Below, piece after piece: positions 44,555 through 56,240 of a DNA stretch of 64,000 bases (position 1 is the stretch's first letter; each line of letters opens with the position of its first letter). The notes beneath the pieces are model-generated. The model ran no database searches, had not been told where the DNA came from, and saw only the letters and a list, made by a program, of their open reading frames with translations. Source of the DNA: Bacillus vallismortis (GTDB lineage: Bacteria; Bacillota; Bacilli; Bacillales; Bacillaceae); assembly GCF_004116955.1 (NCBI RefSeq), contig NZ_CP026362.1, positions 2,024,501 through 2,088,500 on the forward strand. Reading direction: 5' to 3'. A program made the translations under genes and the position numbers.

Positions 44555-45184
44555 TTAGTTAACCAGCTGGTGCTGGAGTGTTTTCAATTTCAAATGGTAG
44601 CTGAACAAAAATTCATACGCTTCAAGCACTCTTTTTGCTTCAAATGCTGTTTTTCCCCAAGCGGTAATACCGTGATTTCGGATCAGAACGGCTCCCGAAT
44701 CTTCTGAAATCTCTTCCGCAAACAGTGCCGCAAGTGTCGGAATATGGGCTGGATTTTCAATGATCGGGATAGCCACTTCTGCATTCTCTTCCCACAGGCC
44801 GAGCGCTTTTATGATTTCCTGGCCTCTGAATGTGATTTTCTTTTGGTCTCGGTATAGCTCTGAGATCACATTATTGTTTACTGTATGGACATGCAGGCAG
44901 CATCCGGCATTGGTTTTATTGTACAAATGTGTGTGCAACAGCGTTTCCGCTGACGGTTTTAGAGAATGCCCGCTTTCGGCAGGCTCTCCGTTTTGATCCA
45001 CCAGCAGAAAATCTTCATCCGTCTCTTTGCGTTTATCTTTACCGCTTGCGGTTACGAGAAAGGTTAAAGGCTCATCAGAAACTTTAATAGACAGGTTGCC
45101 GCTAGTCGCCGGAAACCAGTCTCTTTCGGCCAATTCCCGTTTTACTTCAGCGAGCTCTCGCCAGCGTTCTTGTTTTGCAGCCAT
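44555..45184 (-). CDS. mtnB: Methylthioribulose-1-phosphate dehydratase MtnB
   Basis: Class II aldolase-fold zinc enzyme that dehydrates methylthioribulose-1-phosphate. The 209 residues show ATSGNLSIK, the zinc His pair in CCLHVHTVN, and a third in [18 protein letters not shown]. It overlaps the mtnX end by 43 bp. Confidence 0.96.
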   Translation of the reverse strand: MAAKQERWRELAEVKRELAERDWFPATSGNLSIKVSDEPLTFLVTASGKDKRKETDEDFLLVDQNGEPAESGHSLKPSAETLLHTHLYNKTNAGCCLHVHTVNNNVISELYRDQKKITFRGQEIIKALGLWEENAEVAIPIIENPAHIPTLAALFAEEISEDSGAVLIRNHGITAWGKTAFEAKRVLEAYEFLFSYHLKLKTLQHQLVN

Positions 45185-45849
45185 TCCTGTACCTCCGTTA
45201 CATTCTCGATTTCTTTTCTAATTTCATAAAAATCTTGATACGGGAGATGGTTTAGGTTCCGCTCCCTGCATTCGTTTAATAAATAATCCCTTGCAAAGCA
45301 AAGGTCGGACAGCTTTGCAGCCTCCACATCTGTAACCGAATCGCCGATCATGATGATATATTGGTTCGGTTCAGCGAGTTCATGTATCACTGACGGCTTG
45401 CAGCACCCGCATTGATTGCTGCAAGTTCCTTTGCAAGAATGAGGCCAGTCAATATGAATATAGTCATTGTCAAATGACGCATGGTTGCAATAAATACGCT
45501 CTTTCTCCACAATGCCTTCAAGCAAAGGATACACAAAAAAGTCCATTCCTCCGCTTACGACATAAAACGGAATCTCATGCTCCTTGACAAACGCTACAAA
45601 TTCGCGAAAGCCTTCCCTGATTTTTGCATCTTCCAATACAAATCTCGTAATCTCTTCTTTTAAACGGCTTGGCAGAAGGCCGAACATCCGCCCGACACCT
45701 TCCTTGATCGACAGCGTTTTGGAAAGGACGCCGTCTTTTAATGCGTTCCACTCCGGCGGAGCGAATGTTTTCATGATGTTTATAATGTTGTCATTCATCG
45801 TGATGGTGCCGTCAAAATCACAAATAATGAATGGCTTTCGAGTCGTCAT
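45142..45849 (-). CDS. mtnX: HK-MTPenyl-1-P phosphatase MtnX
   Basis: HAD-type phosphatase acting after MtnW. The 235 residues have the nucleophile motif [11 protein letters not shown], a motif II Ser/Gly region (YVVSGGMDF), and motif [20 protein letters not shown] stretch is a Cys-rich insert of this family. ATGA overlap with the mtnW stop. Confidence 0.95.
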   Translation of the reverse strand: MTTRKPFIICDFDGTITMNDNIINIMKTFAPPEWNALKDGVLSKTLSIKEGVGRMFGLLPSRLKEEITRFVLEDAKIREGFREFVAFVKEHEIPFYVVSGGMDFFVYPLLEGIVEKERIYCNHASFDNDYIHIDWPHSCKGTCSNQCGCCKPSVIHELAEPNQYIIMIGDSVTDVEAAKLSDLCFARDYLLNECRERNLNHLPYQDFYEIRKEIENVTEVQEWLQNKNAGESSLK

Positions 45850-47063
45850 AAGGCTTCAACCTTTCCCCATTTATCAAGCGCCAGCTTCAGATCTTTGCAT
45901 TGTTCGGCTTTTTCATCAATCGGCTGAGCTTCTAAGACAGCATCAATTATGGCTCTGAACGCTTTGCCACCGCCCTGGGCGCCGTTCGGATGTCCGTGTA
46001 CGCCTCCCCCGGCGTTTATAATATGATCTATGCCGAAATCCCGCATTAAAAGCGGAACCATACCGGGATGAATGCCTGCTGACGGAACGGCAAATGTTTG
46101 GTTAAAGGCATCCTCTCTCACACATTCTTCGTGAATCGCCAGCGCATCTTCTTTTGGAAGCGCAACTGAACCGTACGGAGATGGGAAGAGACTGAAGTCG
46201 GCTCCGCAATACCGGTTCAATTTTCCGAGCAAAAGAGCGTGAGAAAATCCGTAGAACGGAGAAGACGTAAACGCCCCGCTGACAGCTGGATGAGCCATAA
46301 TCGGGATTGCGATTTCGGGATCTTCCGCCAGACTTTGCATGACGTCCAAGCCGTAAGCGAAGACATTAAACAATAGCGCATCCGCCCCCAATTCAGCAGC
46401 GCGTCTCGCTTTGTCGTTCAGATCAGCCGTACGCCCGGTCAAATTGACCGCATACAGCGTTTTATGCCCGGTTTGCTCATACGTTTCTTTCAATACTTGC
46501 TTTCCTTCTGTAATTCTTGTTTCAAAAGGCGCCAGGCCTGTCTCAAAGAAAATTTCATCGTCCTTAATCAGGTCAACTCCGCCAAGCGCCTGCTGTCTGA
46601 GCTGTTCTTTAATATCACTCAGGTCTCTTCCGATAACCCCTTTGAAAATGCTCATTAACAGCGGTCTCTCAAACTCTCCCAGCAGCTTTCGAATGCCGTA
46701 TACACCAAACTTCGGTCCCGGCAGCGTGCGCTTAAACGCGTCAGAGAAGTGAAGATCGAGTAATTTGATTTTTCCGTCCAGCGACAGCTTCCCAAACACT
46801 GTTGTCAGCAAAGCCGGGATATCCTGAGAGAAATTGATGTCAGGATAGGCAATTGTGATCACCGCTTGTTTTCCTGACGCAGGAGTCCCCTCTCTTTCCT
46901 CGACCTTTATCACCCGTCCCTTGTGCTTTTGCATTTGCTCCTGTTTTACAAGGGGCAGATCAGTCCAGGAGCCTACTGTCAATCCTGTTGCGATTTGTTC
47001 CGCTTTTTTCTCTGTATCGGCTCCCGGTTCGGTCAGGAGATATGTTGCTAATAACTCACCCAT
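45846..47063 (-). CDS. mtnW: RuBisCO-like enolase MtnW
   Basis: 2,3-diketo-5-methylthiopentyl-1-phosphate enolase, a RuBisCO-like protein that does not fix CO2. The 405 residues contain the would-be carbamylated Lys in GVDLIKDDE (about 173), the RuBisCO large-subunit barrel, and [14 protein letters not shown] near the C-terminus. First gene of mtnWXBD; RBS AAGGAG. Confidence 0.96.
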   Translation of the reverse strand: MGELLATYLLTEPGADTEKKAEQIATGLTVGSWTDLPLVKQEQMQKHKGRVIKVEEREGTPASGKQAVITIAYPDINFSQDIPALLTTVFGKLSLDGKIKLLDLHFSDAFKRTLPGPKFGVYGIRKLLGEFERPLLMSIFKGVIGRDLSDIKEQLRQQALGGVDLIKDDEIFFETGLAPFETRITEGKQVLKETYEQTGHKTLYAVNLTGRTADLNDKARRAAELGADALLFNVFAYGLDVMQSLAEDPEIAIPIMAHPAVSGAFTSSPFYGFSHALLLGKLNRYCGADFSLFPSPYGSVALPKEDALAIHEECVREDAFNQTFAVPSAGIHPGMVPLLMRDFGIDHIINAGGGVHGHPNGAQGGGKAFRAIIDAVLEAQPIDEKAEQCKDLKLALDKWGKVEAL

Positions 47064-47091
47064 GCCAGAGCTCCTTTCATTTCATCCATAT

Positions 47092-47132
47092 AAAAAAACC
47101 TCTTCAAACAGCAATCGCGTCTAAAGAGGTTT
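47092..47132 (-). terminator. SAM riboswitch terminator of mtnW
   Basis: AAACCTCTT and AAGAGGTTT arms close a 19-nt loop and run into TTTTTTTA before mtnW. Confidence 0.9.
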
Positions 47133-47148
47133 CGTTTCTCGTCCGAAT

Positions 47149-47245
47149 CTTATCTCTCAGCCGCCAGCTGCAAGAATTAGCACCGTGCTTTATAAGTCGG
47201 TTGCCGGGCTTCATCGGGCTCGTCCCTCTGCCTGCTCTTGATAAG
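47149..47245 (-). promoter_or_regulatory. SAM-I (S-box) riboswitch of mtnWXBD
   Basis: On the minus strand the P1 arms are CTTATC (47245) and GATAAG (47149). Between them are the conserved AGAGGGACGAGCCCGATGAA, CGGCAACC, GGTGCTAATTC and the AGAGATAAG closing. SAM binding favours the downstream terminator and turns the operon off. Confidence 0.95.
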
Positions 47246-47272
47246 AAAATATAGATTTTATAAATTATTTTG

Positions 47273-47302
47273 AATTATCCCATCGTTATCAAGTCTTGTC
47301 AA
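47273..47302 (-). promoter_or_regulatory. Promoter of mtnWXBD
   Basis: TTGACA (47297-47302), 18 nt, GATAAT (47273-47278) on the minus strand. The -35 box overlaps the 3' end of mtnE. Confidence 0.7.
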
Positions 47303-48482
47303 TGCTTTTTTGGGTAAACAGGTTCAGCTTCCCAATTCGATAAGCGGCCTCTTTGAGTCTTTCTTCACTTGTCAGCAGCCCGACTCTGACATAGCCCTCG
47401 CCATATTCACCGAAACCATTTCCAGCCGCAACGGCCACATTCGCTTTTTCCAGCAAAAGGTCTGAGAACTGCTCGGAAGTATAGCCTTCAGGCACGGGCA
47501 GCCATGCAAAAAAAGAACCTGCCGGAGCAGCCACTTCCCAGCCGATCTCCCGGCATGACGCAATCCAAGCGTTTCTCCTGCTTTCATATCGGGCATTTTG
47601 CTCCGCCACGCACGTTTGATCACCTAGCAGTGCCGCCGCTGCAGCCTCCTGAGTCGCTCTGAAAAGACTGACAAACATATGGTCTTGATACAGATTGATC
47701 GCTTCAATGACCGAAGCGTTTCCGACGGCAAAGCCGATCCGCCACCCCGCCATATTATACGTTTTTGACAGCGTATAAATTTCAATGCCGATATCCTTCG
47801 CACCTTCAGTCTGCAAGAAGCTTAACGGCTTACAGCCGTCAAATCCTACAGCGCCGTAAGCAAAATCATGAACAACACAAATCCCGTTTTCTTTTGCAAA
47901 ACTCACGGTTTCTTCAAAAAAACCGGAGGTAGCAACAGCTCCAGTCGGATTATTCGGATAATTCAAGTACATCAATTTCGCCTGTTCTCTCACTTCAGCG
48001 GGGAATTTGCTGTAATCAGGCAGAAACGCCCTGTCCTTTACGAGCGGCATCATTTCCATCTTCGCTTTCGCGAGTGCCACACCTGACCAGTAATCAGGAT
48101 AGCCCGGATCCGGAACTAAAATCGTATCTCCGGGATTCAGCAAACATTGCGGGAGCTCAACCAGACCGGCTTTTCCGCCGAATAATACAGCGACTTCCGT
48201 CTCCGGGTCAAGGTCAATGCCGTATTCTCTTTTATAAAATGCCGCCGCTGCTGATTTCAGGCTGTATGAGCCGCGAAAAGACGAGTATTTATGATTGTCA
48301 GGATCAGCAACGGCTCGTTTCATTTCCTCGACGATATGTTCCGGAGTCGGCTGATCCGGATTTCCCTGTCCGAGATTGATGACGTCATGTCCTTCTGCAA
48401 GCTTTCGGTTCACTTTTTGCACCAAAGAAGCGAAGAATTGCTTAGGCAGCTCCTTTAATACATGAGACTGTTCAAATTTCAT
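47289..48482 (-). CDS. mtnE: Methionine-salvage aminotransferase MtnE
   Basis: PLP enzyme that forms methionine from 4-methylthio-2-oxobutyrate using glutamine. The 397-residue fold-type I protein contains LFGGKAGLVEL, YPNNPTGAVA, the PLP Lys in TLSKTYNMAGWRIGFAVG (about 235) and YVRVGLL. ATG with AAGGTGAG. It is transcribed toward, but not with an S-box of, mtnWXBD; divergent from mtnU. Confidence 0.94.
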   Translation of the reverse strand: MKFEQSHVLKELPKQFFASLVQKVNRKLAEGHDVINLGQGNPDQPTPEHIVEEMKRAVADPDNHKYSSFRGSYSLKSAAAAFYKREYGIDLDPETEVAVLFGGKAGLVELPQCLLNPGDTILVPDPGYPDYWSGVALAKAKMEMMPLVKDRAFLPDYSKFPAEVREQAKLMYLNYPNNPTGAVATSGFFEETVSFAKENGICVVHDFAYGAVGFDGCKPLSFLQTEGAKDIGIEIYTLSKTYNMAGWRIGFAVGNASVIEAINLYQDHMFVSLFRATQEAAAAALLGDQTCVAEQNARYESRRNAWIASCREIGWEVAAPAGSFFAWLPVPEGYTSEQFSDLLLEKANVAVAAGNGFGEYGEGYVRVGLLTSEERLKEAAYRIGKLNLFTQKSIDKT

Positions 48483-48576
48483 CTATTCTCACCTTCTAAA
48501 AAAATCTTGAAATGATAGTCCATCATCATATATGGTTAAATGAAAAAAGTAAAGAAAAATGTGGAGTGATCAAAAG

Positions 48577-49356
48577 ATGAAATGGACCATATCTTGCCTG
48601 CAATTTGATATTTCATACGGAAAGCCTTCAGAAAATATCAAAAAGGCTGAATTCTTTATCGAAAAAGAAAGCAAACACGCGGATGTTCTTGTTCTTCCTG
48701 AACTATGGACGACCGGCTATGATCTGGCCAACCTTGATGAGATCGCCGATAAAGACGGGCGTTCTGCTCAGAGCTGGCTGAAGAAAACAGCAAAAAAACA
48801 TGGCGTCCATATTGTCGCCGGATCGGTTGCTGTCAGAAAGGATTCCGATGTTTATAATACAATGTACATTGCGGATAAGGAAGGACAAATCATTAAAGAG
48901 TACAGGAAGGCCCATCTTTTTCAGCTGATGGATGAGCATGTGTATTTATCAGCCGGCTCCGAAGATGGATATTTTGAGCTTGATGGCGTCAAAAGCTCAG
49001 GATTGATCTGTTATGATATCCGTTTTCCGGAGTGGATCAGAAAACATACGACAAAAGGCGCCAACGTGCTGTTTATTTCTGCGGAATGGCCTCTTCCCCG
49101 CCTTGATCATTGGAAAAGCCTGCTTATTGCGCGGGCCATCGAAAATCAATGCTTTGTCGCTGCCTGCAATTGCACTGGGTCAAATCCAGATCATGAATTT
49201 GCCGGGCATAGCCTGATTATTGATCCATGGGGACGTGTACTTGCTGAAGGCGGCCGGGAAGAAGGCGTTGTGCGTGCGGAAATTAACCTTCAGGAAAGCG
49301 TTGAAGTTCGGGAAAGCATCCCTGTTTTCGATGATATCAGAAAAGATTTATATTAA
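48577..49356 (+). CDS. mtnU: Nitrilase-family amidase MtnU
   Basis: A 259-residue carbon-nitrogen hydrolase, probably an omega-amidase that converts the ketoglutaramate made by the glutamine-using MtnE. The catalytic triad is in LPELWTTGYD (Glu), YRKAHLF (Lys) and GLICYDIRFPE (Cys). The ATG at 48577 (MKWTISC) follows GGAGTG. Divergent from mtnE, 94 bp between starts. Confidence 0.94.
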   Translation: MKWTISCLQFDISYGKPSENIKKAEFFIEKESKHADVLVLPELWTTGYDLANLDEIADKDGRSAQSWLKKTAKKHGVHIVAGSVAVRKDSDVYNTMYIADKEGQIIKEYRKAHLFQLMDEHVYLSAGSEDGYFELDGVKSSGLICYDIRFPEWIRKHTTKGANVLFISAEWPLPRLDHWKSLLIARAIENQCFVAACNCTGSNPDHEFAGHSLIIDPWGRVLAEGGREEGVVRAEINLQESVEVRESIPVFDDIRKDLY

Positions 49357-49364
49357 AAAATAGA

Positions 49365-49394
49365 TTGACAACTCACTAAAACACCTGTTACTAT
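49365..49394 (+). promoter_or_regulatory. Promoter of mtnKA
   Basis: TTGACA (49365-49370), 18 nt, TACTAT (49389-49394), directly before the S-box leader. Confidence 0.75.
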
Positions 49395-49441
49395 GTTCAT
49401 CAACTGATAAATTAGAATTGTTTAACAAGTGAATATATTCT

Positions 49442-49592
49442 CTTATCGAGAGTTGGGCGAGGGATTTGGCCTTTTGACCCCAACAGCAACCGACCGTAAT
49501 TCCATTGTGAAATGGGGCGCATCTTGTTCGCGCCGAGACGCTTGTCTCTAAGGCACGGTGCTAATTCCTTCAGATCTGATCTGAGAGATAAG
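49442..49592 (+). promoter_or_regulatory. SAM-I (S-box) riboswitch of mtnKA
   Basis: P1 arms CTTATC (49442) and GATAAG (49587) enclose GAGAGTTGGGCGAGGGATTT, CAGCAACCGACC and AAGGCACGGTGCTAATTCC. At 151 nt it is about 50 nt longer than the mtnW copy, because the P2/P3 arms are extended (GGGGCGCA...GCGCCG). It controls mtnK and mtnA. Confidence 0.95.
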
Positions 49593-49611
49593 AGAGGCGG
49601 ACATAAATGTT

Positions 49612-49645
49612 AAGCCTCCTTCTCTCTGAGAAGGAGGCTTTTTTA
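49612..49645 (+). terminator. SAM riboswitch terminator of mtnK
   Basis: AAGCCTCCTTCTC and GAGAAGGAGGCTT form a 13-bp stem followed by TTTTT. Confidence 0.95.
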
Positions 49646-49684
49646 CGGCCATTCAGCTGCAAACATATCAAAGAGATTACATAA

Positions 49685-50893
<1,209 letters not shown>

Positions 50894-50900
50894 TCCATTC

Positions 50901-51962
50901 ATGACCCATTCATTTGCTGTTCCTCGTTCTGTTGAATGGAAGGAAACAGCTATACTCATTTTAAATCAGCAAAAACTTCCGGAAGTGACGGAATATTTGG
51001 AACTGACGACCAAAGAGGCTGTATTTGACGCCATTGTCACACTCAAAGTAAGAGGCGCTCCCGCCATCGGCATTACGGCTGCCTTTGGACTTGCGCTTGC
51101 CGCCAAAGACATTGAAACAGATGATGTCACGGAATTCCGCCATAAACTTGATGGCATCAAACAGTATTTAAACCGTTCACGGCCTACAGCCATTAATTTA
51201 TCTTGGGCCCTTGAGAGACTGAGCCAATCGATCGAAAATGCCATTTCCGTAAATGAAGCAAAAACGAACCTTGTCCATGAAGCGATTCAGATTCAGGTCG
51301 AGGATGAGGAAACGTGCCGGATGATCGGCCAAAACGCCCTGCAGCTTTTCAAAAAAGGCGACCGGATTATGACGATCTGCAATGCAGGCTCTATAGCGAC
51401 AAGCCGCTACGGAACGGCGCTCGCTCCATTTTACTTGGCCAAACAAAAGGATTTGGGACTGCATATTTTCGCCTGTGAAACAAGGCCAGTCCTTCAAGGT
51501 TCACGACTTACTGCGTGGGAGCTGATGCAAGGGGGCATTGATGTCACTCTGATTACAGACAGCATGGCTGCTCATACGATGAAGGAAAAACAAATTTCCG
51601 CCGTCATCGTCGGAGCCGATCGAATTGCTGGGAACGGTGATACGGCAAATAAAATTGGAACATACGGTCTCGCGATTTTAGCAAATGCCTTTGATATTCC
51701 GTTTTTTGTCGCCGCACCATTATCTACATTTGATACAAAAGTGAAAAGCGGCGCTGATATTCCGATAGAGGAACGGGATCCAGAGGAAGTAAGGCAGATT
51801 TCCGGAGTCCGGACCGCACCATCCGATGTGCCTGTCTTTAACCCCGCTTTTGACATTACACCGCATCATCTCATTTCAGGAATCATCACAGAAAAAGGGA
51901 TTATGACCGGTAACTATGAAGAAGAAATTGAACAGCTGTTCCAAGGCGAAAAGGTTCACTAA
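50901..51962 (+). CDS. mtnA: Methylthioribose-1-phosphate isomerase MtnA
   Basis: Converts methylthioribose-1-phosphate to the ribulose form; eIF2B-like fold. The 353 residues contain [14 protein letters not shown], the catalytic Cys in [10 protein letters not shown], and the catalytic Asp in [20 protein letters not shown]. It starts 7 bp after mtnK. Confidence 0.97.
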   Translation: MTHSFAVPRSVEWKETAILILNQQKLPEVTEYLELTTKEAVFDAIVTLKVRGAPAIGITAAFGLALAAKDIETDDVTEFRHKLDGIKQYLNRSRPTAINLSWALERLSQSIENAISVNEAKTNLVHEAIQIQVEDEETCRMIGQNALQLFKKGDRIMTICNAGSIATSRYGTALAPFYLAKQKDLGLHIFACETRPVLQGSRLTAWELMQGGIDVTLITDSMAAHTMKEKQISAVIVGADRIAGNGDTANKIGTYGLAILANAFDIPFFVAAPLSTFDTKVKSGADIPIEERDPEEVRQISGVRTAPSDVPVFNPAFDITPHHLISGIITEKGIMTGNYEEEIEQLFQGEKVH

Positions 51963-52010
51963 AAAACCGCTGGACTTTGCTCATTATGGGCCGAGTCAGC
52001 GGTTTTTTTG
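51961..52010 (+). terminator. Terminator of mtnKA
   Basis: AAAAAACCGCTG and CAGCGGTTTTTTT arms around a 23-nt loop. Confidence 0.85.
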
Positions 52011-52121
52011 TTTATTTTTATTGATATGAATGATTTCATCTTTTTGAGCGCTTGATAAGATATGCAGTTTCACAAACAGTTTGGCAAAACCGGCAATTTT
52101 TTCAGAGCGGCTCGGCTTCAA
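51996..52121 (-). CDS. Small basic protein, 41 residues
   Basis: TTG at 52121 follows AAGGAGG by 9 nt. The product MKPSRSEKIAGFAKLFVKLH... is basic with one amphipathic helix and ends KNKQKNR. The tail overlaps the mtnA terminator. A small gene between mtnA and ogt exists in 168, but I cannot confirm it is this one. Confidence 0.5.
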   Translation of the reverse strand: MKPSRSEKIAGFAKLFVKLHILSSAQKDEIIHINKNKQKNR

Positions 52122-52211
52122 TGGCTTTGTCCTCCTTTTTCATCAGACCAACTTTTTTAACTTAATAAAATGATATGTCGGGCAGTAAAAAAAGGGAACG
52201 TGCCATATGTT

Positions 52212-52709
52212 TTATTTTTCGTTGTAGGAGATTTGCTCGATGTTCAGCAAAAATGCTTTAAGGTCGGTTTTGCTCCCGGCGTATCCTGTTAACGCGCTGT
52301 TTTTGCCGATGACTCTATGGCATGGGACGAAAATTGGCAGGTCATTTCGCTTATTCGCCTGTCCGACGGCGCGCACCGCTTTCGGGCTGCCGACCGCAGC
52401 GGCAATGTCAGCATAGCTTCTCGATTCTCCGTATGGTATCATCGTCAGCGCCTTCCACACTTTTTGCTGAAAAGGGGTGCCCTTTTGGCTGAGCGGCAAA
52501 GAGAATGTCTTTCTTTCGCCGGCGAAATAGTCATGAAGCTGGGCTTTCGCTTCCGCTAAACATGGCGTTTCCTTGTGTTCTGTGTGCTGAACGGTTTCTT
52601 TCCAATCCATCCAATCTTCCTGACTGAGAAATAGACGGGTAATCTGGCCATCCTCCTCGGCAATGATAAGTTCCCCGAGAGGCGTTTCCGCTGTCGTATA
52701 GTAGCTCAT
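52212..52709 (-). CDS. ogt: Methylated-DNA-protein cysteine methyltransferase Ogt
   Basis: Suicide repair protein that takes the methyl group from O6-methylguanine. The 165 residues contain the acceptor Cys in LPIFVPCHRVIG (about 141), the helix-turn-helix RAVGQANKRN, and the constitutive (non-inducible) form of the family. The ATG overlaps the kinE stop (ATGA), so it is coexpressed with kinE. Confidence 0.96.
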   Translation of the reverse strand: MSYYTTAETPLGELIIAEEDGQITRLFLSQEDWMDWKETVQHTEHKETPCLAEAKAQLHDYFAGERKTFSLPLSQKGTPFQQKVWKALTMIPYGESRSYADIAAAVGSPKAVRAVGQANKRNDLPIFVPCHRVIGKNSALTGYAGSKTDLKAFLLNIEQISYNEK

Positions 52710-54922
52710 TCATCAGTCCTTCTTTCTTCAGCATTCTGTCTGACGGGAAGTGTAAGGTGGAAAACGGTGCCCTTGCCTTCTTCGCTTTCTACCATGATCT
52801 CGCCTTGATGTTCTTCAATAATTTTATAGCTTACCATTAGCCCAAGTCCAGTTCCCCGTTCCTTTGTCGTATAAAACGGTTCACCTAGGCGCCTTACTTT
52901 ATCTTCTGACATTCCGACCCCCTCGTCTTTTAAGGAAATGAGAACATGATCTTGATCCAAAGTCCTTATCGTAACTGAGATGTTTCCGCCGTCAGGCATC
53001 ACTTCGATGGCATTTTTTAATATATTGATAAATACTTGTTTTAGCTGATTCGGTTCACAGTAGATGGGAGGAATGTCGTCCATTAAATCAAGATGCATTT
53101 GTACGTTGCTGAGATTGGCTTGCGCGTTCAGGAGGTCTACGGTGTCTCTCATAATTTGGGTGACATGTTTTTCTTCATACATGATGGCCTGGGGCTTGGC
53201 TAAAATCAAGAATTCGGTGATGATGGATTCGATGCGCTTTAGCTCTGAGGTGATCACGTTGAAGTAAAGGGCGTAGTCTCCCGCCACACTTCCTTTCAGG
53301 AGCTGTATAAAGCCTTTAAGTGCTGTCATCGGATTTCTGATCTCATGAGCGATGCCGGCAGCGAGTTCGCCGACAACATGAAGGGTATCCGACTTGCGCA
53401 GGCGTTCCTCCAGTTCTTTTCGCTCCGTTACGTCTTTAAAGATAGCCAGGTTCATGTTTTGAATAATATTTCGTTTAAATGAGAATTCAAGTTTTCTATT
53501 ATCGCTGCTGCTCAGCAAGAACGGAATTTCGTTGTCCATTTCATCAAAATTAATCTGTCTTGCCGGTGATGCAAGGTTTTCTATATCGTACGAAGAGATA
53601 ATATCTAACAGGCTGTGCTTTTTTATCTCTTCATGTGACAGGCCTAGAATTTTGCTTGCTAACGGGTTGGCGTCAATGATCCTGTATTGATTGTCGAACA
53701 ATACATTGCCATCCATTGAGCCGTTGAACACTTTTCTGAATTTCAGCTCGCTTTCCCGAAGCTCTTTTTCCATCCGCTTTCTGTCGCTGACATTTCTTAA
53801 TATCGTCAGATGCTGGTTTTCGAGTATGGTTCGCTTTGACGTAAATTCGAGTTCTTTAAACTGGCCGTTCCCCATTTGAAACAGCATCTCTTCTCTAATT
53901 TCTCCGTATTTTGCGTATTTCTTTTTCGTTATGCTGTATTTGCGCTGCGAATGAACGAGAAAATCACAAAGCTTTCGTTTCAACAGCAAATTCATCGGCA
54001 GCTCGAAGATTTTACAGGCGGATTGATTCGCCTTCACGATTCTTCCGTCATTTGACCAGATGATAATGGCGTCCATCGCATTTTCAAATATTTCTCTGAA
54101 ACGCTCCTCACTTTTAAATAGCTGAAGCTCCATAGACCGCTTCTCTGTGATATCCCTCATAATGGACATATAAAAACCGCTGATGATGTTAGATGTAATC
54201 GTGAATTCAAATAGCTTATGGACTCCTGAACGAAGCTTGACGGGCAGCTCCCCCTTCGCTTTTCCCTTGCGGTTGAGCGTCTTCCAGGTATTATCGAAAT
54301 CTTTATGTGAGCCGCTGTCTATGAATTCATATAATGATAAATGAGACAGCTCATTTTGATTGATTTCAAAACTTTTACAGAAGGACAAATTGGCGTCAAT
54401 AAAACCGCCATCTTTATCAAACAGGACGATTCCGTCAACAGCTCTGTCAAACAAGTCCTTAAACAGCTGTTCATTCATAGAGAATTCCCGCTCCAGAATC
54501 TTCTTGGAAGATATATCTCTCATGACAACAAAAAAGAAATCCTCGCCAATTCCTCTTTTGGCCAGAAACTCTATGTATTTTATCGCTCCGCCATCAAGCC
54601 TGACCGGCACCTCCTTCCATAGGAAACCTTTCTTAAAAAACTTCTTTACAGCAAGGTTCAGCTCATCCTTTGGAATAGAAAACAAAAAATCCAAAACGGA
54701 GCGATTCTTCAAGTCTTCCGAATCAACTTGAAGCATCCTCTCCGTGGCTTCATTGGCCTGAACGATTCGCAATTCATTATCACATATAAAAATAGCATCG
54801 AGCGTATTGTTGACAATCACTTGATGCTGATTCAATTCCTTTTTCAGCCGTGCATTTTCTTCTTTGAGGCGCTTCAGTTCTTCCCGCAGCTCTGAATTTG
54901 TCTGGGCATCAAGAGTTTCCAT
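52706..54922 (-). CDS. kinE: Sensor histidine kinase E
   Basis: KinE is one of five kinases that can phosphorylate Spo0F. The 738-residue, soluble protein begins with a coiled coil (about 5-40), then four PAS repeats (about 40-155, 160-275, 285-395, 400-500), HisKA with AAGIAHEIRNPMTALKGF (about 525) and HATPase with NILKNAIEVMPDGG, DEGVGMS and GTGLGL. The ATG at 54922 (METLDA) follows AAGGAG by 9 nt. Confidence 0.95.
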   Translation of the reverse strand: METLDAQTNSELREELKRLKEENARLKKELNQHQVIVNNTLDAIFICDNELRIVQANEATERMLQVDSEDLKNRSVLDFLFSIPKDELNLAVKKFFKKGFLWKEVPVRLDGGAIKYIEFLAKRGIGEDFFFVVMRDISSKKILEREFSMNEQLFKDLFDRAVDGIVLFDKDGGFIDANLSFCKSFEINQNELSHLSLYEFIDSGSHKDFDNTWKTLNRKGKAKGELPVKLRSGVHKLFEFTITSNIISGFYMSIMRDITEKRSMELQLFKSEERFREIFENAMDAIIIWSNDGRIVKANQSACKIFELPMNLLLKRKLCDFLVHSQRKYSITKKKYAKYGEIREEMLFQMGNGQFKELEFTSKRTILENQHLTILRNVSDRKRMEKELRESELKFRKVFNGSMDGNVLFDNQYRIIDANPLASKILGLSHEEIKKHSLLDIISSYDIENLASPARQINFDEMDNEIPFLLSSSDNRKLEFSFKRNIIQNMNLAIFKDVTERKELEERLRKSDTLHVVGELAAGIAHEIRNPMTALKGFIQLLKGSVAGDYALYFNVITSELKRIESIITEFLILAKPQAIMYEEKHVTQIMRDTVDLLNAQANLSNVQMHLDLMDDIPPIYCEPNQLKQVFINILKNAIEVMPDGGNISVTIRTLDQDHVLISLKDEGVGMSEDKVRRLGEPFYTTKERGTGLGLMVSYKIIEEHQGEIMVESEEGKGTVFHLTLPVRQNAEERRTDE

Positions 54923-55174
54923 GCGCGTACACTCCTTCTTCAAAACCTATCCCTCAATATTTCTACAAAATGCGGAAACTTCCTTCATTTGCCCTATAAG
55001 TTTCAGAAAATTTCAGTGTGATGACATAACGAAGACATTTTCTACGTTCCTTACCACCACTTTACATCGTCCTAACAATCAGCTGTTTTTTTCATTCGTT
55101 TTTCCTCTTTTATTTTAAAATAGATACCAGCAGGGAATAATCTCTTAGTGACTGATGAAAGAGAAGGTGATGCT

Positions 55175-56197
55175 ATGAGTAAATCGCGTGACAGTTATTT
55201 TGATAATGCCAAATTCTTATTGATATTCCTTGTTGTATTCGGTCATATTCTTCGTTCTTTTATTCATGATAACAACTTTATGCTCTACCTTTACAAGTTC
55301 ATTTACACATTCCACATGCCTGCTTTTATCCTTGTCTCCGGTTATTTCGCGAAAGGCTTCAAACGCGCCGGTTATGTGAAAAAGCTGGCGGTCAAGCTGA
55401 TTATTCCGTATTTGATTTTCCAAATCATCTATTCCGTCTTTTATTACATGATGCAAGACGAAAGCATAGCAAATGTGAATCCGATTGATCCGCAATGGTC
55501 GTTATGGTTTCTCGTAAGCTTATTTTTTTGGAACCTGCTGCTTTATCCTTTTTCAAAGCTTTCAAAGCTGTGGGCGCTGTTTGTCAGCTGCGGCATTGCC
55601 GTGCTGATCGGTTATCTAGACTTTGTCAGCAGCACGCTGAGCCTGTCGCGAACATTTGTATTCTTGCCGATGTTCCTTGTCGGGTTTTATTTGAATAAAC
55701 ATCATTTTGATTTATTGAGGTCCAAGCGAGGCAAACAAATCGCGCTTGGGGTGCTTGCCGCCGTATTCGTCATCTGCTGGGGCATTGACTTTGACTATTC
55801 TTTTCTGTTCGGCTCTAAACCGTATTCTTCGTTTGGAGACGTTACCTTGGCAAGCGGGCTTTCCCGAATCGGCTGGTATGTACTCGCCTTTGCGGCAACC
55901 TTCAGTTTTTTAGCGCTCGTTCCGCAAAAGAGGTTTTTCTTTACGAAATGGGGAACCCGGACTTTTTACGTGTATTTGCTTCATGGGTTCATTATTAAAA
56001 CTCTGAGACAGGTCGGGCTTGAGGATTCGCTTGCTGACTATCAAAGCTTAGTGATTCTCTTGCTTTTAACGGCAGCCTTGACATCAATCCTCTCCAGCAA
56101 TTTTGTTAAGACAGTGGCTCAGCCATTCATTGAGCTGAGAATGACCAACTTATTGCAATTTGTCAGAGGAACGGGCAAAAATGCTTATTTAAAATAG
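55175..56197 (+). CDS. ykrP: Acyltransferase 3 family membrane protein YkrP
   Basis: A 340-residue integral membrane protein with about ten helices of the acyltransferase-3 (OafA/NolL) family, which O-acylates sugars or wall polymers. The [20 protein letters not shown] motif places the conserved His near residue 23, and [15 protein letters not shown]-like [17 protein letters not shown] follows. The acceptor is unknown. ATG 55175 follows GAAGGTGATG. Confidence 0.88.
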   Translation: MSKSRDSYFDNAKFLLIFLVVFGHILRSFIHDNNFMLYLYKFIYTFHMPAFILVSGYFAKGFKRAGYVKKLAVKLIIPYLIFQIIYSVFYYMMQDESIANVNPIDPQWSLWFLVSLFFWNLLLYPFSKLSKLWALFVSCGIAVLIGYLDFVSSTLSLSRTFVFLPMFLVGFYLNKHHFDLLRSKRGKQIALGVLAAVFVICWGIDFDYSFLFGSKPYSSFGDVTLASGLSRIGWYVLAFAATFSFLALVPQKRFFFTKWGTRTFYVYLLHGFIIKTLRQVGLEDSLADYQSLVILLLLTAALTSILSSNFVKTVAQPFIELRMTNLLQFVRGTGKNAYLK

Positions 56198-56199
56198 GA

Positions 56200-56240
56200 A
56201 AGCACCTCTTAAGCGGGCCTCCGCCTAAGAGGTCTTTTTT
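56200..56240. terminator. Terminator after ykrP
   Basis: GACCTCTTA-type arms (CACCTCTTA and TAAGAGGTC) followed by TTTTTTTATTTTT. The convergent small gene ends at its edge. Confidence 0.85.
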
